Assembly: GCA_038530575.1 (NCBI GenBank) | Contig: JBCBCP010000014.1 | Location: 1 to 64,000, forward strand | Length of the DNA: 64,000 bases | Source of the DNA: JBCBCP01 sp038530575 | GTDB lineage: Bacteria; Pseudomonadota; Alphaproteobacteria; Rhodobacterales; Rhodobacteraceae | Direction: 5' to 3' | Part shown: positions 25,767-34,756 of the stretch, one piece after another | Layout of the letters: each line of letters starts with the position of its first letter | Position numbering within the stretch: the first letter of the stretch is position 1 | The notes under the pieces: model-generated | Told to the model about the DNA's origin: nothing | Database searches by the model: none | What the model saw: only the letters and a program-made list of their open reading frames with translations | Translations under genes and position numbers: made by a program

Positions 25767-27659
25767 ATGACCAAGATCGACCCCAACCTGTCAGCCGACG
25801 ACTGGGACGAAATCAACTTCCCCCGCCCCGAGGAAACCGAATTTGACCGTGTGGTCGAGGCCGCGATTTCGCGCCGCGGGTTCCTCGGTGGCACGCTGGC
25901 CTTCGGCTCGGGCGCTGCCGTGATGGGCGCCTCGATGCTGCCCAAGGGCGCAGAGGCCGCACAGACCAGCCGCTTTGCCTTTGACGCGCTGCCAATCCAG
26001 ACCGATTTCACCGTGCACGTGCCCGAAGGCTACGAATGGGACGTGCTGGTGCGCTGGGGCGATCCGCTCTTTGGCGACGCGCCCGCCTTTGATCCGGCAA
26101 CAGGCCACCCAAGCGCAGGCGCTGACCGCGTCTTTGGCGAGAATACCGACGGGATGGAACTGTTCCACATCGACGGGCGTGACGTGCTGGTCGTGAACTC
26201 CGAATACGCCAACCGCCGCACCAACCTGCCCGCCGCGCAGGACGGTGTGCCGGCCAGCCTCGACGATGTACGCCTGTTCCAGCAGATCCAGGGCGTGTCG
26301 GTCATGGAGCTGAGCCAGGAGGGCGGCGCTTGGTCCGTCGTCGTGGACAGCCCGCTGAACCGCCGCATCACGCACCTGACGCCTGCCGTCATCGACGGCC
26401 CGGCCGCGGGTCATGACCTGCTGAAGACCGCAGAAGACCCGACCGGCACCGCATCGCTTGGCACGTTCAACAACTGCGGCTCGGGCCGGACGCCCTGGGG
26501 CACCTACCTGACCTGCGAAGAGAACTTCAACGGCTACTTCGGCTCCACCGGCGGTCTGCCCGAGAGTGGCAAGGTTGCAGACGGCTACGCCCGCTACGGC
26601 ATTGGCGAGAATGGCTGGGGCTATGACTACCACAAGTGGGACGCGCGCTTTGACGTCTCCAAAACCCCGAACGAGCCGCACCGCGCGGGCTACATCGTCG
26701 AGATCGACCCGGCGAACCCCGAAGCCGCGCCGGTCAAGCACACCGCTCTGGGCCGCTTCAAGCACGAGAACGCCGCAACCGCCATCGCACCTGATGGACG
26801 CGTTGTCGTCTACATGGGCGATGATGAGCGGGGCGAGTTTGTCTACAAGTGGGTCAGCCGCGACGTCTACGTGCCGGGCGGTGACACCTCCACCCTCTTG
26901 CGCGACGGCCAGCTCTTCGTTGCCATCTTCAACGATGACATGTCCGGCACCTGGGCCCCGCTGACGCCCGAGGCAACCGGCATGGACGCAGCAGAGATCG
27001 CCATCTTTACCCGCACGGCAGCCTCTGCCGTTGGAGCCACCACGATGGACCGTCCCGAGTGGATCGCGGTCAACCCTGTTGCTGTCGAGGCCTATTGCTG
27101 CCTGACCAACAACAAGAACCGTGGCATCAAGCCCAACGCGGGCGGCGATCCGACCCCGGCCAACGGCCCCAACCCGCGCGATGCCAATAACTACGGCCAG
27201 ATCGTGCGCTGGCGCCCGTCGAATGACGACCACGCGGCGGACACGTTCGAATGGGACCTCTACGTAATGGCCGGCAACCCGCTGGTGCACGCGGGCACGC
27301 CCTATGCAGGCTCGGACAACATCAACGAGGGCAACCTGTTCAACGCACCCGACGGGATGCAGTTCGACACCACCGGCCTGATGTGGATCCAGACCGACGG
27401 CAAGGACAACAACGAAGGCGACTTTGTCGGCATGGGCAACAACCAGATGCTGGCAGGCGATCCGGTGACAGGCGAAATTCGCCGCTTCCTGACCGGCCCG
27501 CAGGGCTCTGAGGTGACGGGCCTCACGTGGTCGACGGACCGCAAGACGATGTTCGTCGGCATCCAGCACCCTGACGCGCCGTTCCCCGATGGGGAAGGCT
27601 CCCTGCCCCGCTCCTCCATCGTGGCCGTACGCCGCACGGACGGCGCGCGCGTCGGATAA
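25767..27659 (+). CDS. phoX: PhoX family alkaline phosphatase (DUF839)
   Basis: A 630-residue calcium-dependent phosphatase that releases phosphate from organic esters outside the cytoplasm; in marine bacteria it is the usual phosphate-starvation enzyme. A Tat signal is visible at about residues 35-65 (ISRRGFLGGTLAFGSGAAVMG), preceded by a long n-region typical of PhoX. DUF839 features follow: NNCGSGRTPWGTYLTCEENFNG, then HENAATAIAPDGRVVVYMGDDERGE and GSDNINEGNLFNAPDGMQFD. Length is the family norm. The Shine-Dalgarno is AGGGAG. A strong terminator follows the stop. It has its own upstream region with one Pho-box half-site. Family assignment is firm; phosphate control is inferred. Confidence 0.93.
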   Translation: MTKIDPNLSADDWDEINFPRPEETEFDRVVEAAISRRGFLGGTLAFGSGAAVMGASMLPKGAEAAQTSRFAFDALPIQTDFTVHVPEGYEWDVLVRWGDPLFGDAPAFDPATGHPSAGADRVFGENTDGMELFHIDGRDVLVVNSEYANRRTNLPAAQDGVPASLDDVRLFQQIQGVSVMELSQEGGAWSVVVDSPLNRRITHLTPAVIDGPAAGHDLLKTAEDPTGTASLGTFNNCGSGRTPWGTYLTCEENFNGYFGSTGGLPESGKVADGYARYGIGENGWGYDYHKWDARFDVSKTPNEPHRAGYIVEIDPANPEAAPVKHTALGRFKHENAATAIAPDGRVVVYMGDDERGEFVYKWVSRDVYVPGGDTSTLLRDGQLFVAIFNDDMSGTWAPLTPEATGMDAAEIAIFTRTAASAVGATTMDRPEWIAVNPVAVEAYCCLTNNKNRGIKPNAGGDPTPANGPNPRDANNYGQIVRWRPSNDDHAADTFEWDLYVMAGNPLVHAGTPYAGSDNINEGNLFNAPDGMQFDTTGLMWIQTDGKDNNEGDFVGMGNNQMLAGDPVTGEIRRFLTGPQGSEVTGLTWSTDRKTMFVGIQHPDAPFPDGEGSLPRSSIVAVRRTDGARVG

Positions 27660-27679
27660 CGGTCTGATATTGAAAGAAC

Positions 27680-27711
27680 AAAGGCGCCGGACGCATTTTC
27701 CGGCGCCTTTT
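27680..27711 (+). terminator. Strong intrinsic terminator of phoX
   Basis: AAAGGCGCCGG (27680-27690) pairs perfectly with CCGGCGCCTTT (27700-27710) around a 9-base loop. T's follow on the plus strand and A's flank the other side, so it can also serve the converging minus-strand membrane-protein gene. Confidence 0.9.
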
Positions 27712-27728
27712 CTATGTGCGCTGTGCAG

Positions 27729-28166
27729 TCAGGTGCCCTTCAGACTTCGCCAAGCCACAAGGCTTAGGAGAATGGCCGAGCCTGACACAAGCGTCATCAA
27801 CGTGCCCGGAACGAAGTGCACGAACCCCGGCAGGTCGAGGAAAAAGAAATAGCCAAGATCGGCCATTCCGCCGATCAAAGCCGTGACCCAGAGCGCCGTG
27901 ACGTTGCCGCGCCAGATGAAGATCGCGCCCACAAGTGTTGCAAGCCCAAACCAGCCAAGGTTCCAGCCGTGCTGGTTCAGGATACCCGCCGCAGCCGCCG
28001 GGTAGTCGCGCACAAGCGTCTCCGGGTCGACCGCGTCCGCAATCGCCTGCACCCCGCCCGTCGCATCCGAACTGAGCACGATGCCCCCGGCCAGCATGTG
28101 CACCAGTCCCCAGATAACCCAAAGCCCGGCTGCGATCTTCAGAAAGGTTGATGTGGTACCCGTCAT
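27729..28166 (-). CDS. Small polytopic membrane protein, unknown function
   Basis: A 145-residue protein with four hydrophobic segments (about residues 8-32, 70-88, 90-108 and 115-138), and a polar loop with DATGGVQAIADAVDPETL between the first and second. I recognise no named family. ATG 28166 was chosen for its Shine-Dalgarno AGGGGAG; a start 7 codons upstream has none. It is divergent from the MarR gene with a 60-bp gap, so the regulator may control it; no clear operator palindrome is visible there. It converges on phoX and probably shares its bidirectional terminator. Confidence 0.7.
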   Translation of the reverse strand: MTGTTSTFLKIAAGLWVIWGLVHMLAGGIVLSSDATGGVQAIADAVDPETLVRDYPAAAAGILNQHGWNLGWFGLATLVGAIFIWRGNVTALWVTALIGGMADLGYFFFLDLPGFVHFVPGTLMTLVSGSAILLSLVAWRSLKGT

Positions 28167-28226
28167 TTGCGTCTCCCCTGCGCACAATTTAGGTGGTGTG
28201 CTGGAAGATCAGATTTTTAGTGGACT

Positions 28227-28655
28227 ATGTCAATCAATATGACGGCAACCAACCTTGCCCCCCTCATGGACCGCTTTGTGCGGCGGCTGCATCTGTCGCT
28301 TCAGGCAAAGGCCAGCAGCTTTGACACCTATGGGGTGGGTCCCGGCGGCGGCATGATCCTGATGGTGATCGATGAGGCTGGCCCACTGACCATGCAGGCG
28401 CTTGCGGGCGAGATGGTGCGGGACAAGTCGCAAATGACGCGCATGGTGGCCCCGCTTGAGCGCAAGGGCCTCTTGTCCCGCGAACAGGGAGCAGACGATG
28501 CCCGCCAAAGCATCGTTGCGCTGACCCCGGAGGGGCGTGATTTTGTTGATGCCCTAAAGGGCGTTGTTGCGCAGACCATTGATGAGGTGTTGGCCCCGAT
28601 CCCGCCCAAGGACCGCGACCAACTTACCGCACTTTTGGCCCGCGCCCTGACTTAG
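28227..28655 (+). CDS. MarR family transcriptional regulator
   Basis: A 142-residue dimeric winged-helix regulator. The DNA-binding part is GPLTMQALAGEMVRDKSQMTRMVAPLERKGLLSRE (in pieces, about residues 52-86), with the wing GADDARQSIVALTPEGRDF typical of MarR (D-x-R near the wing tip). N- and C-terminal helices form the dimer. It is divergent from a small membrane protein and converges on the DmdB-like gene; their stop codons overlap by 4 bp. Likely targets are the divergent gene and itself, by the usual MarR arrangement; the ligand is unknown. ATG 28239 is an alternative start. Confidence 0.85.
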   Translation: MSINMTATNLAPLMDRFVRRLHLSLQAKASSFDTYGVGPGGGMILMVIDEAGPLTMQALAGEMVRDKSQMTRMVAPLERKGLLSREQGADDARQSIVALTPEGRDFVDALKGVVAQTIDEVLAPIPPKDRDQLTALLARALT

Positions 28656-30271
28656 CCGATCAGCACCTCGCCAAATTCGTCGCGCAGGTTCCGCTTCAGC
28701 ACCTTGCCCGTCGCGTTGCGCGGAAGAACGTCGGTAAAGACAACCTTGTCCGGGATCTGCCACTTGGCGATCTTGTCCTCAAAGATGCTCAGGACGTCGG
28801 CCTCTGTCGGGCTTTGCCCTTCGGCGGCGACAGCCACCAGCACCGGGCGCTCGTCCCACTTTTCGTGCCGCGCGCCGATCACCGCAGCCTCGGCCAGCGC
28901 AGGGTGCGCGACCGCGATGTTCTCCAGATCGACCGACGAAATCCACTCCCCGCCTGACTTGATGATGTCCTTCGAGCGGTCCTTGATGCTGACAAACCCG
29001 TCTGCGTCGATGGTCGCCACATCGCCGGTGTCGAACCAGCCATTTGTCAGCGTCTCATCCACCGACTTGCCCAGATAGCTGTCGAGGATCCAGTGCCCCC
29101 GGCACATCAGGTCGCCCTGTGCTGCGCCATCGTTCGGCAGGTCTGCGCCGTTCTCGTCCACGATTTTCAGTTCCACGCCAAAGGGCGGACGGCCCTGATT
29201 TTCGCGCAGCGCGTTCTGGTCAGCGACGGGCAGCGCGTCGTGCTTGGCCAGAGGCTTGTTGACAGAGCCAAGCGGCGACATCTCCGTCATGCCCCAGGCG
29301 TGGATCGTCTCCACGTCATATTGCTCGCGGAAGGCCTCGATCATCGACGGCGGACAGGCCGACCCGCCAATCACCGTCTGCTGGAGCGAGGCGAGCTTTG
29401 AGCCAGACTTCGCCGCGGCCCCCAAAAGCCCCTGCCAGATCGTCGGCACGCCAAGCGCCAGCGTCACCCCGTAGCCGTCGATCAGCTTCACGAGGCTGTC
29501 CCCATCCAGCCCCGGCCCCGGCATCACCATCGCCGTGCCGGTCAGCGCACAAGCATAGGGCGTGCCCCAGGCGTTGACGTGGAACATCGGCACCACCGGC
29601 ATCACGATGTGCCGCGCGTGGATGTTCAGGCTGTCGGGCAGCGCGGCGACAAGGCTGTGCAGCACGGTCGAGCGGTGGGAATAAAGCACGCCCTTGGGGT
29701 TGCCTGTCGTGCCGGAGGTGTAGCAGAGGCTAGAGGCGGTGTTCTCGTCAAACTCCGGCCACTCGAACACCGCATCCCCTTCGGCGATCATCTCGTCGTA
29801 GAACTTCAGCCCCTCGATCTTGGCCGCCGCGTCCTCGTCACGCGGGCCCATCAACACAATGTGCTCCATGTTCGGGCACTTTTCGCGGATGGCGGCGATC
29901 AGCGGTACGAAAGTCGCATCGATGAACATCACCCGGTCGTCGGCGTGGTTGATGATGTAGACCAACTGTTCGGGGAAGAGGCGCGGGTTGATCGTGTGGC
30001 AGACAAAGCCCGCCGAGGCGACGCCGAAGTAAATCTCAAGGTGCCGCCGGTTGTTCCACGCGATCGTCGCGCAGCGCGTTTGCGGCTCCAGCCCCAGCTT
30101 GGTCAGCACATCGCCAAGACGCCGGCTGTTCGCGCCCACCTCGCCCCAGCTGGTCTCAACCGCTCCGCCTGCGGTTTCCACCGAATAGATCGGCGTTGCG
30201 GCGTGATATTTCTCTGCGTGGGTCAGCAGCGACGAAATCGTCAACGGAAATTGCATCATTTGGCCAAGCAT
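28652..30271 (-). CDS. Acyl-CoA synthetase, DmdB-like (3-methylmercaptopropionyl-CoA ligase type)
   Basis: A 539-residue ATP-dependent acyl-CoA ligase of the adenylate-forming family. The AMP-binding P-loop is CYTSGTTGNPKGVLYSHRS. Further motifs are GMTEMSPLG, GWFDTGDVATIDADGF and the hinge KDRSKDIIKSGGEWIS; the catalytic Lys lies in RNATGKVLKRNLRDEFG. The N-terminus MLGQMMQFPLTISSLL resembles DmdB of the DMSP demethylation pathway, but short/medium-chain fatty acyl ligases of this clade look alike, so I give no symbol. ATG 30271 has a strong Shine-Dalgarno GGGAGGTG. It is divergent from the thioesterase gene and convergent with marR, overlapping its stop. Confidence 0.83.
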   Translation of the reverse strand: MLGQMMQFPLTISSLLTHAEKYHAATPIYSVETAGGAVETSWGEVGANSRRLGDVLTKLGLEPQTRCATIAWNNRRHLEIYFGVASAGFVCHTINPRLFPEQLVYIINHADDRVMFIDATFVPLIAAIREKCPNMEHIVLMGPRDEDAAAKIEGLKFYDEMIAEGDAVFEWPEFDENTASSLCYTSGTTGNPKGVLYSHRSTVLHSLVAALPDSLNIHARHIVMPVVPMFHVNAWGTPYACALTGTAMVMPGPGLDGDSLVKLIDGYGVTLALGVPTIWQGLLGAAAKSGSKLASLQQTVIGGSACPPSMIEAFREQYDVETIHAWGMTEMSPLGSVNKPLAKHDALPVADQNALRENQGRPPFGVELKIVDENGADLPNDGAAQGDLMCRGHWILDSYLGKSVDETLTNGWFDTGDVATIDADGFVSIKDRSKDIIKSGGEWISSVDLENIAVAHPALAEAAVIGARHEKWDERPVLVAVAAEGQSPTEADVLSIFEDKIAKWQIPDKVVFTDVLPRNATGKVLKRNLRDEFGEVLIG

Positions 30272-30407
30272 GGGCACCTCCCTTAATTCTTCGGAGACAT
30301 GGCTTGCCCGCCGCACAAATCCAGCGCGGCCCATCCTCCCTTGCGTGCCACGATGCCAAGCCGTGCGCCGCCTTGCAAGCCGCCGCGCACGGCTTTACCC
30401 CGGCGTC

Positions 30408-30881
30408 ATGGACCTGCCTTACCACACGCGCCTGACAGCGGCGCAGCAACAGGCCGCCGGCCTGACGCACCCTGCCCCGTTGGCAATCGCGGACATTGTG
30501 CATCACGATGACCTCGACAGCCTCGATCACGTCAACAACACACGCTACTTCACGTGGTTCGAACGACTGCGCATCCGGCACATGACCCATTATGGCATCG
30601 GCACGCTGAACGACCCGTCCAGCCCACGGATCGTTATTCGGTCAGGCGAGGTGCGTTTCGTTGCCGAACTCCGCGGGGGTGAGACATATATCACCACCTG
30701 CCACTGCACCGCGCTGCGCACCACCTCCATGACCCTGAGCCAGGAGATCTGGGCCGCCGGAACCCTGCGCGCGACGTTTTCCTGCGTGATGGTCCTGCTG
30801 ACGCAAGACGGTAGCGCGCGCCAGCCGATCCCCGAAGCGATCCGCGCAAAGCTTATCGCAGATGGTGCAGCACCCGCGTAG
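30408..30881 (+). CDS. Hotdog-fold acyl-CoA thioesterase (YbgC/FadM-like)
   Basis: A 157-residue single hotdog-domain protein. The active-site segment is DLDSLDHVNNTRYFTWFE (about residues 29-46), matching the D-x-x-x-H-V-N-N-x-x-Y pattern of 4-hydroxybenzoyl-CoA-type thioesterases. The central strand region has VIRSGEVRFVAELRGGETYI. It is cytosolic, with no signal. ATG 30408 was chosen because homology begins there and the frame upstream has no family features. It is divergent from the acyl-CoA ligase gene (137-bp gap), so the two may act on related acyl-CoAs. It nearly abuts the converging pgi (3 bp between stops). Confidence 0.82.
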   Translation: MDLPYHTRLTAAQQQAAGLTHPAPLAIADIVHHDDLDSLDHVNNTRYFTWFERLRIRHMTHYGIGTLNDPSSPRIVIRSGEVRFVAELRGGETYITTCHCTALRTTSMTLSQEIWAAGTLRATFSCVMVLLTQDGSARQPIPEAIRAKLIADGAAPA

Positions 30882-30884
30882 CGC

Positions 30885-32462
30885 TTAGTCCCGGTGCATC
30901 CTGAGAAAGCGGACAAGGCCCGCGGTCGAGCCGTCCTTGCCGTCGGGCTCTGCGGCGCCGTCAACGACCGGTTGCAGGGCCGTTGCCAATTCCTTACCCA
31001 GTTCCACGCCCCACTGGTCATAAGAGTTGATGTTCAGGATCACGCCCTCGACAAACACACGGTGCTCATAAAGCGCGATGATCTGGCCCAGCGTGAACGG
31101 GTCCAGTTTGGGATAGGCCAGCGTGACCGAAGGCTTGTTCCCGGCAAAGACCCGGTGCGCGGCTTGCCGCTCCAGTTCCGCCCCGTCGAACTTACCTGCA
31201 ACCTTGGCCCGCGCTGCGTCGACGGGCCGCCCACATAGCAGCGCTTCGGACTGCGCGAGGCAATTGGCCATCAACAGCGCGTGGTGATGCGCGAGGTCGG
31301 GCTCGTGTCCTGTCGCAGCGATCATGAATTCGCACGGGATCACATCCGTGCCCTGATGGATCAGCTGGTAGAACGCGTGCTGCCCGTTGGTGCCCGGCAT
31401 GCCCCAGACGATGGGGCCGGTTGGCACCTCCACGGCCCGCCCGTCCATGGTAACCGACTTGCCATTGCTCTCCATCTCAAGCTGTTGGAAGTAGGCTGGC
31501 AGCTGCGCGAGACGCTGATCATAGGGCAGCACAGCGCGAGAGGCATAGCCCAGCACCTGCCGGTGCCAGATACCGACCAGCGCATGCATCAGCGGCATGT
31601 TTTCGGCCCCTTCCGCGCTGCGAAAATGCACATCCATCGCCTGCCCGCCGCGCAGGAACGCACGAAAGGCGTCCGGCCCGATGGCAATCATCAGGCTCAG
31701 CCCAATCGGCCCCCACATCGAATAGCGCCCGCCGACCCAATCCTCGAACCCAAAGACGCGGCCCTCGGGAATGCCGAACTCCGCCGTCTTCTCCAGCGCG
31801 CTCGACAGCGCCGCAAATTGAGCACCGGGATCGCCGCCGTGGTCCAGCATCCACGCCCGCGCCGTGCGCGCGTTGGTCATCGTCTCGATCGTGGTAAAGG
31901 TCTTGGACGCGACAATGATCAGCGTCGTCTTTGCGTCAAGCCCCCGCAGCGTGTCGGCGATATGCGCCCCGTCCACGTTGGAGACGAAATGCACACGCGG
32001 CCCGTCGTGATAGGGCGTCAGCGCCTGCACCGCCATGGCCGGGCCAAGGTCAGACCCGCCGATGCCAATATTCACCACATCCGTGATGGCCGATCCGCGC
32101 ACCTCACCGGCATAGGCTTCCATGTGCGCCAGCGTCTCCAGCACGGCAGGCATGACATCCTGTCCGTCCACCATAACCGGCCCGCCATCGAGGTTGCGCA
32201 ACGCCGTGTGCAGCACTGCACGTCCTTCGGTTTCGTTGACAGGCTCGCCTTCGAACATCGCATCGCGCCGCGCGGGGACATCCTGCGCCAAGGCCAGTAA
32301 CGCGTCGCGTGTGGCAGCGTCGATATTGGTCTTGGAATAGTCCAGCAGCATGTCGCCCACCTGAACGGAAAACGCCCCGGCCCGCCGGTCATCGGCGGCA
32401 AACAAATCAAGGATATGCCGCCTCTCGGCTTGCGCCGCTGCTGCTTTCAAATCAGTCCACAT
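30885..32462 (-). CDS. pgi: Glucose-6-phosphate isomerase
   Basis: A 525-residue enzyme interconverting glucose-6-phosphate and fructose-6-phosphate. The phosphate-binding regions are NIGIGGSDLGPAMAVQAL and VASKTFTTIETMTNA. Other catalytic parts are GGRYSMWGPIGLSLMIAIG, the family signature GTNGQHAFYQLIHQGTD and NSYDQWGVELGKELA. It is the last gene of zwf-pgl-pgi on the minus strand, 21 bp after pgl, with a Shine-Dalgarno AAGGA. In roseobacters glucose is mainly used by the Entner-Doudoroff route, so Pgi here likely recycles fructose-6-phosphate toward Zwf or serves gluconeogenesis (inference from known physiology). Confidence 0.97.
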   Translation of the reverse strand: MWTDLKAAAAQAERRHILDLFAADDRRAGAFSVQVGDMLLDYSKTNIDAATRDALLALAQDVPARRDAMFEGEPVNETEGRAVLHTALRNLDGGPVMVDGQDVMPAVLETLAHMEAYAGEVRGSAITDVVNIGIGGSDLGPAMAVQALTPYHDGPRVHFVSNVDGAHIADTLRGLDAKTTLIIVASKTFTTIETMTNARTARAWMLDHGGDPGAQFAALSSALEKTAEFGIPEGRVFGFEDWVGGRYSMWGPIGLSLMIAIGPDAFRAFLRGGQAMDVHFRSAEGAENMPLMHALVGIWHRQVLGYASRAVLPYDQRLAQLPAYFQQLEMESNGKSVTMDGRAVEVPTGPIVWGMPGTNGQHAFYQLIHQGTDVIPCEFMIAATGHEPDLAHHHALLMANCLAQSEALLCGRPVDAARAKVAGKFDGAELERQAAHRVFAGNKPSVTLAYPKLDPFTLGQIIALYEHRVFVEGVILNINSYDQWGVELGKELATALQPVVDGAAEPDGKDGSTAGLVRFLRMHRD

Positions 32463-32483
32463 CTTCTAATCCTTCTGAGGCAC

Positions 32484-33152
32484 TCAAGGCGCCCAATGCA
32501 CCGTTAAATCCGTCATGATGGCCGAAATCGGCGCCTGCTCTTTACGCAGCGCCCGGGCTGCTTCGAACGCAGCGCGCTTATCTGGGCCGGTAATTACCAG
32601 ATGTTTGCTCATCGCACCGTCAAGCGTCGCCGCCGACAGCGTGACCCGCTCTTCCTGCGCTTGGGGCCGGATCGGGCAAACAATGGGGGCTGTGGGGGAA
32701 AGCGCAGCTCCCAACCCATCGGCCCCAGGAAAAAGCGAGGCGGTGTGCATGTCGCCGCCCATGCCCAGCAGCAGAACCGAAAGCGGCACTTCCTCCGCCA
32801 ACTCTGCGCTGACCTGCGCCGCGCCCTCCTCTGGACTGGCGCCCGGCACGTAAAGCGGCTTGAACACGGCCTCCGCCGCGCGGTTCACCAGCAGCCGGCG
32901 GCGCAAAAGGCCCCAGTTGGATCGCTCGGATTCAAGGCTCACCCAGCGTTCATCCGTCAGCGTGACATGCACCCGGCTCCACTCCAGATCAGCCGCGCAC
33001 AGAACATCAAAAATCGGCCCGGGCGTGGACCCTCCCGGCACAGCAAAAGACGCATGGTCGTGCCGCAGCAAGCAGTTTTCCAACTCTCCGGCGAGCATAT
33101 TGGCAACGTCAATCGCCATCATCTCGGCGTCAGCATATTCAACGAAATTCAT
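32484..33152 (-). CDS. pgl: 6-phosphogluconolactonase
   Basis: A 222-residue DevB-type lactonase hydrolysing 6-phosphogluconolactone to 6-phosphogluconate, the step after Zwf. It belongs to the glucosamine-6-phosphate isomerase fold. Features are FAVPGGSTPGPIFDVL, VTLTDERWVSLESERSNWGL, VLLLGMGGDMHTASLFPGA (catalytic Asp-x-His) and RVTLSAATLDGA. The ATG overlaps the zwf stop (ATGA), giving translational coupling; pgi follows. Length is normal. Confidence 0.95.
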   Translation of the reverse strand: MNFVEYADAEMMAIDVANMLAGELENCLLRHDHASFAVPGGSTPGPIFDVLCAADLEWSRVHVTLTDERWVSLESERSNWGLLRRRLLVNRAAEAVFKPLYVPGASPEEGAAQVSAELAEEVPLSVLLLGMGGDMHTASLFPGADGLGAALSPTAPIVCPIRPQAQEERVTLSAATLDGAMSKHLVITGPDKRAAFEAARALRKEQAPISAIMTDLTVHWAP

Positions 33153-34603
33153 GGCGTCACCTCGCGCCAGACACGCCGGTCCCGTGCCAGAAGCTGCACC
33201 GCTGCCGATGGCCCGTCACTGCCGCTGTCATACGGCTTGGGTGCGTCACCGCGCGCCTCCCATCCCGCGATAATCGGATCGGTCCAGGCCCACGCCGCTT
33301 CGACCTCGTCACCGCGCATGAAAAGGGTCTGATTTCCCCGGATCACATCCATGATCAGCCGCTCGTACGCGTCGGGCGGATCTTCGCCCTCGGGCCCAAG
33401 CGCTTCGGCAAACGTCATGTCCAGCGGCACATCGACAAGGCGCATCCCCCCCGGCCCCGGCTCCTTAATCGTTACGCCAAGGGTGATGCCCTCATTCGGC
33501 TGCAACCGGATCGACAGGATGTTGCGGTGGCCCAAGTCGTCCTCGAAAATCGAATGGGGCCGTTCCTTAAAGACCACCGTGATCTCGGAAGAGCGGGCGC
33601 TGAGCCGTTTACCCGTCCGCAGGTAAAACGGCGTGCCGGCCCAGCGCCAGTTTGCCACCCCCACCTTCAGCGCGACGTAACTTTCTGTGCGCGAGCGCGG
33701 ATCGCCGACCGCGTCGCGATACGACGGATGCCCGTCCCCGCCCGCCTCATACTGGCCTCGCACGATGTGGTGTGGCTCCGGCACGTCGAGCGCGCGGATC
33801 ACCTTAAGCTTCTCGTCCCGAACTGCGTCAGGGTCAAACTTCGAGGGCGGCTCCATCGCGATTAGGCACAAAAGCTGCATAAGATGGTTTTGCACCATGT
33901 CCCGCATCGCGCCCGCACGGTCATAATACTCGCCGCGCCCGCCAACGCCGACCGTTTCGGCCACCGTGATCTGGACATGATCGACATATTGCGCATTCCA
34001 CAGCGGCTCGAACAGCGTGTTTCCGAAACGAACGGCCATCAGGTTCTGTACCGTCTCTTTGCCAAGGTAATGGTCGATCCGGTAAATCTGCGTTTCGTCG
34101 AAAAACGCCGCCAGATCGGCGTTCAGCGCGCGGGCGGACGCCAGATCGCGACCAAAGGGCTTTTCCACAACGATCCGCGTCTCATCGTCGGTCAAACCAT
34201 GCTGGTTCAATCGCTCTGCCAGATCGGAAAAGAGGCTCGGCCCAACCGAGAAATAAAACGCCCGCACGGCCCCGTGCTGCAACTTACCCGCAAGCTGGCG
34301 CCAACCGGCCTCGCCGCGCGCATCAATGGCAACGTAATCAAGCAGATCCTGAAATGCCTCGAGCGTGCCATCCTCGCAGTGCCGCCCGCCGCCAAACTCC
34401 AGCACGGCTTCAGCCACAAAAGCGCGGTAGCCCTGCTGGTCCAATTCCGTGCGCGCGGCCCCGATGATCTGCGCGCCCCGCGGGATCTGCCCCGCACAGT
34501 ACCGGCGAAACAAACCGGGCAGGATTTTGCGCCGCGCCAGGTCTCCCGTGCCGCCAAATATGACCAGATCAAACGGATCAACCGGAATGGTACGCGAAAC
34601 CAT
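33149..34603 (-). CDS. zwf: Glucose-6-phosphate 1-dehydrogenase
   Basis: A 484-residue NAD(P)-dependent enzyme making 6-phosphogluconolactone, the entry to the Entner-Doudoroff and oxidative pentose phosphate routes. The nucleotide-binding loop is LVIFGGTGDLARRKILPGLF, and the substrate signature is RIDHYLGKETVQN, with catalytic His/Lys. Length fits. ATG 34603 (MVSRTIPVDPFD) was chosen by family alignment; the open frame runs 31 codons further without homology. First gene of zwf-pgl-pgi. The 153-bp gap to the divergent radical SAM gene presumably holds both promoters, but I see no named operator there. Confidence 0.97.
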   Translation of the reverse strand: MVSRTIPVDPFDLVIFGGTGDLARRKILPGLFRRYCAGQIPRGAQIIGAARTELDQQGYRAFVAEAVLEFGGGRHCEDGTLEAFQDLLDYVAIDARGEAGWRQLAGKLQHGAVRAFYFSVGPSLFSDLAERLNQHGLTDDETRIVVEKPFGRDLASARALNADLAAFFDETQIYRIDHYLGKETVQNLMAVRFGNTLFEPLWNAQYVDHVQITVAETVGVGGRGEYYDRAGAMRDMVQNHLMQLLCLIAMEPPSKFDPDAVRDEKLKVIRALDVPEPHHIVRGQYEAGGDGHPSYRDAVGDPRSRTESYVALKVGVANWRWAGTPFYLRTGKRLSARSSEITVVFKERPHSIFEDDLGHRNILSIRLQPNEGITLGVTIKEPGPGGMRLVDVPLDMTFAEALGPEGEDPPDAYERLIMDVIRGNQTLFMRGDEVEAAWAWTDPIIAGWEARGDAPKPYDSGSDGPSAAVQLLARDRRVWREVTP

Positions 34604-34756
34604 ATGTGCCCCCCGGGCGCTTGCCTTGTTTGCGCTCACATTATCCATTCCCACCCGCTTCACAATGGTGTCAGGGCGCTTGGGGCCGCTTTTCACTTGC
34701 TGGCCCGCGCGGTACCAAGCATGTCACGGTAAGATGACAGCGAAAAGGCACCACGC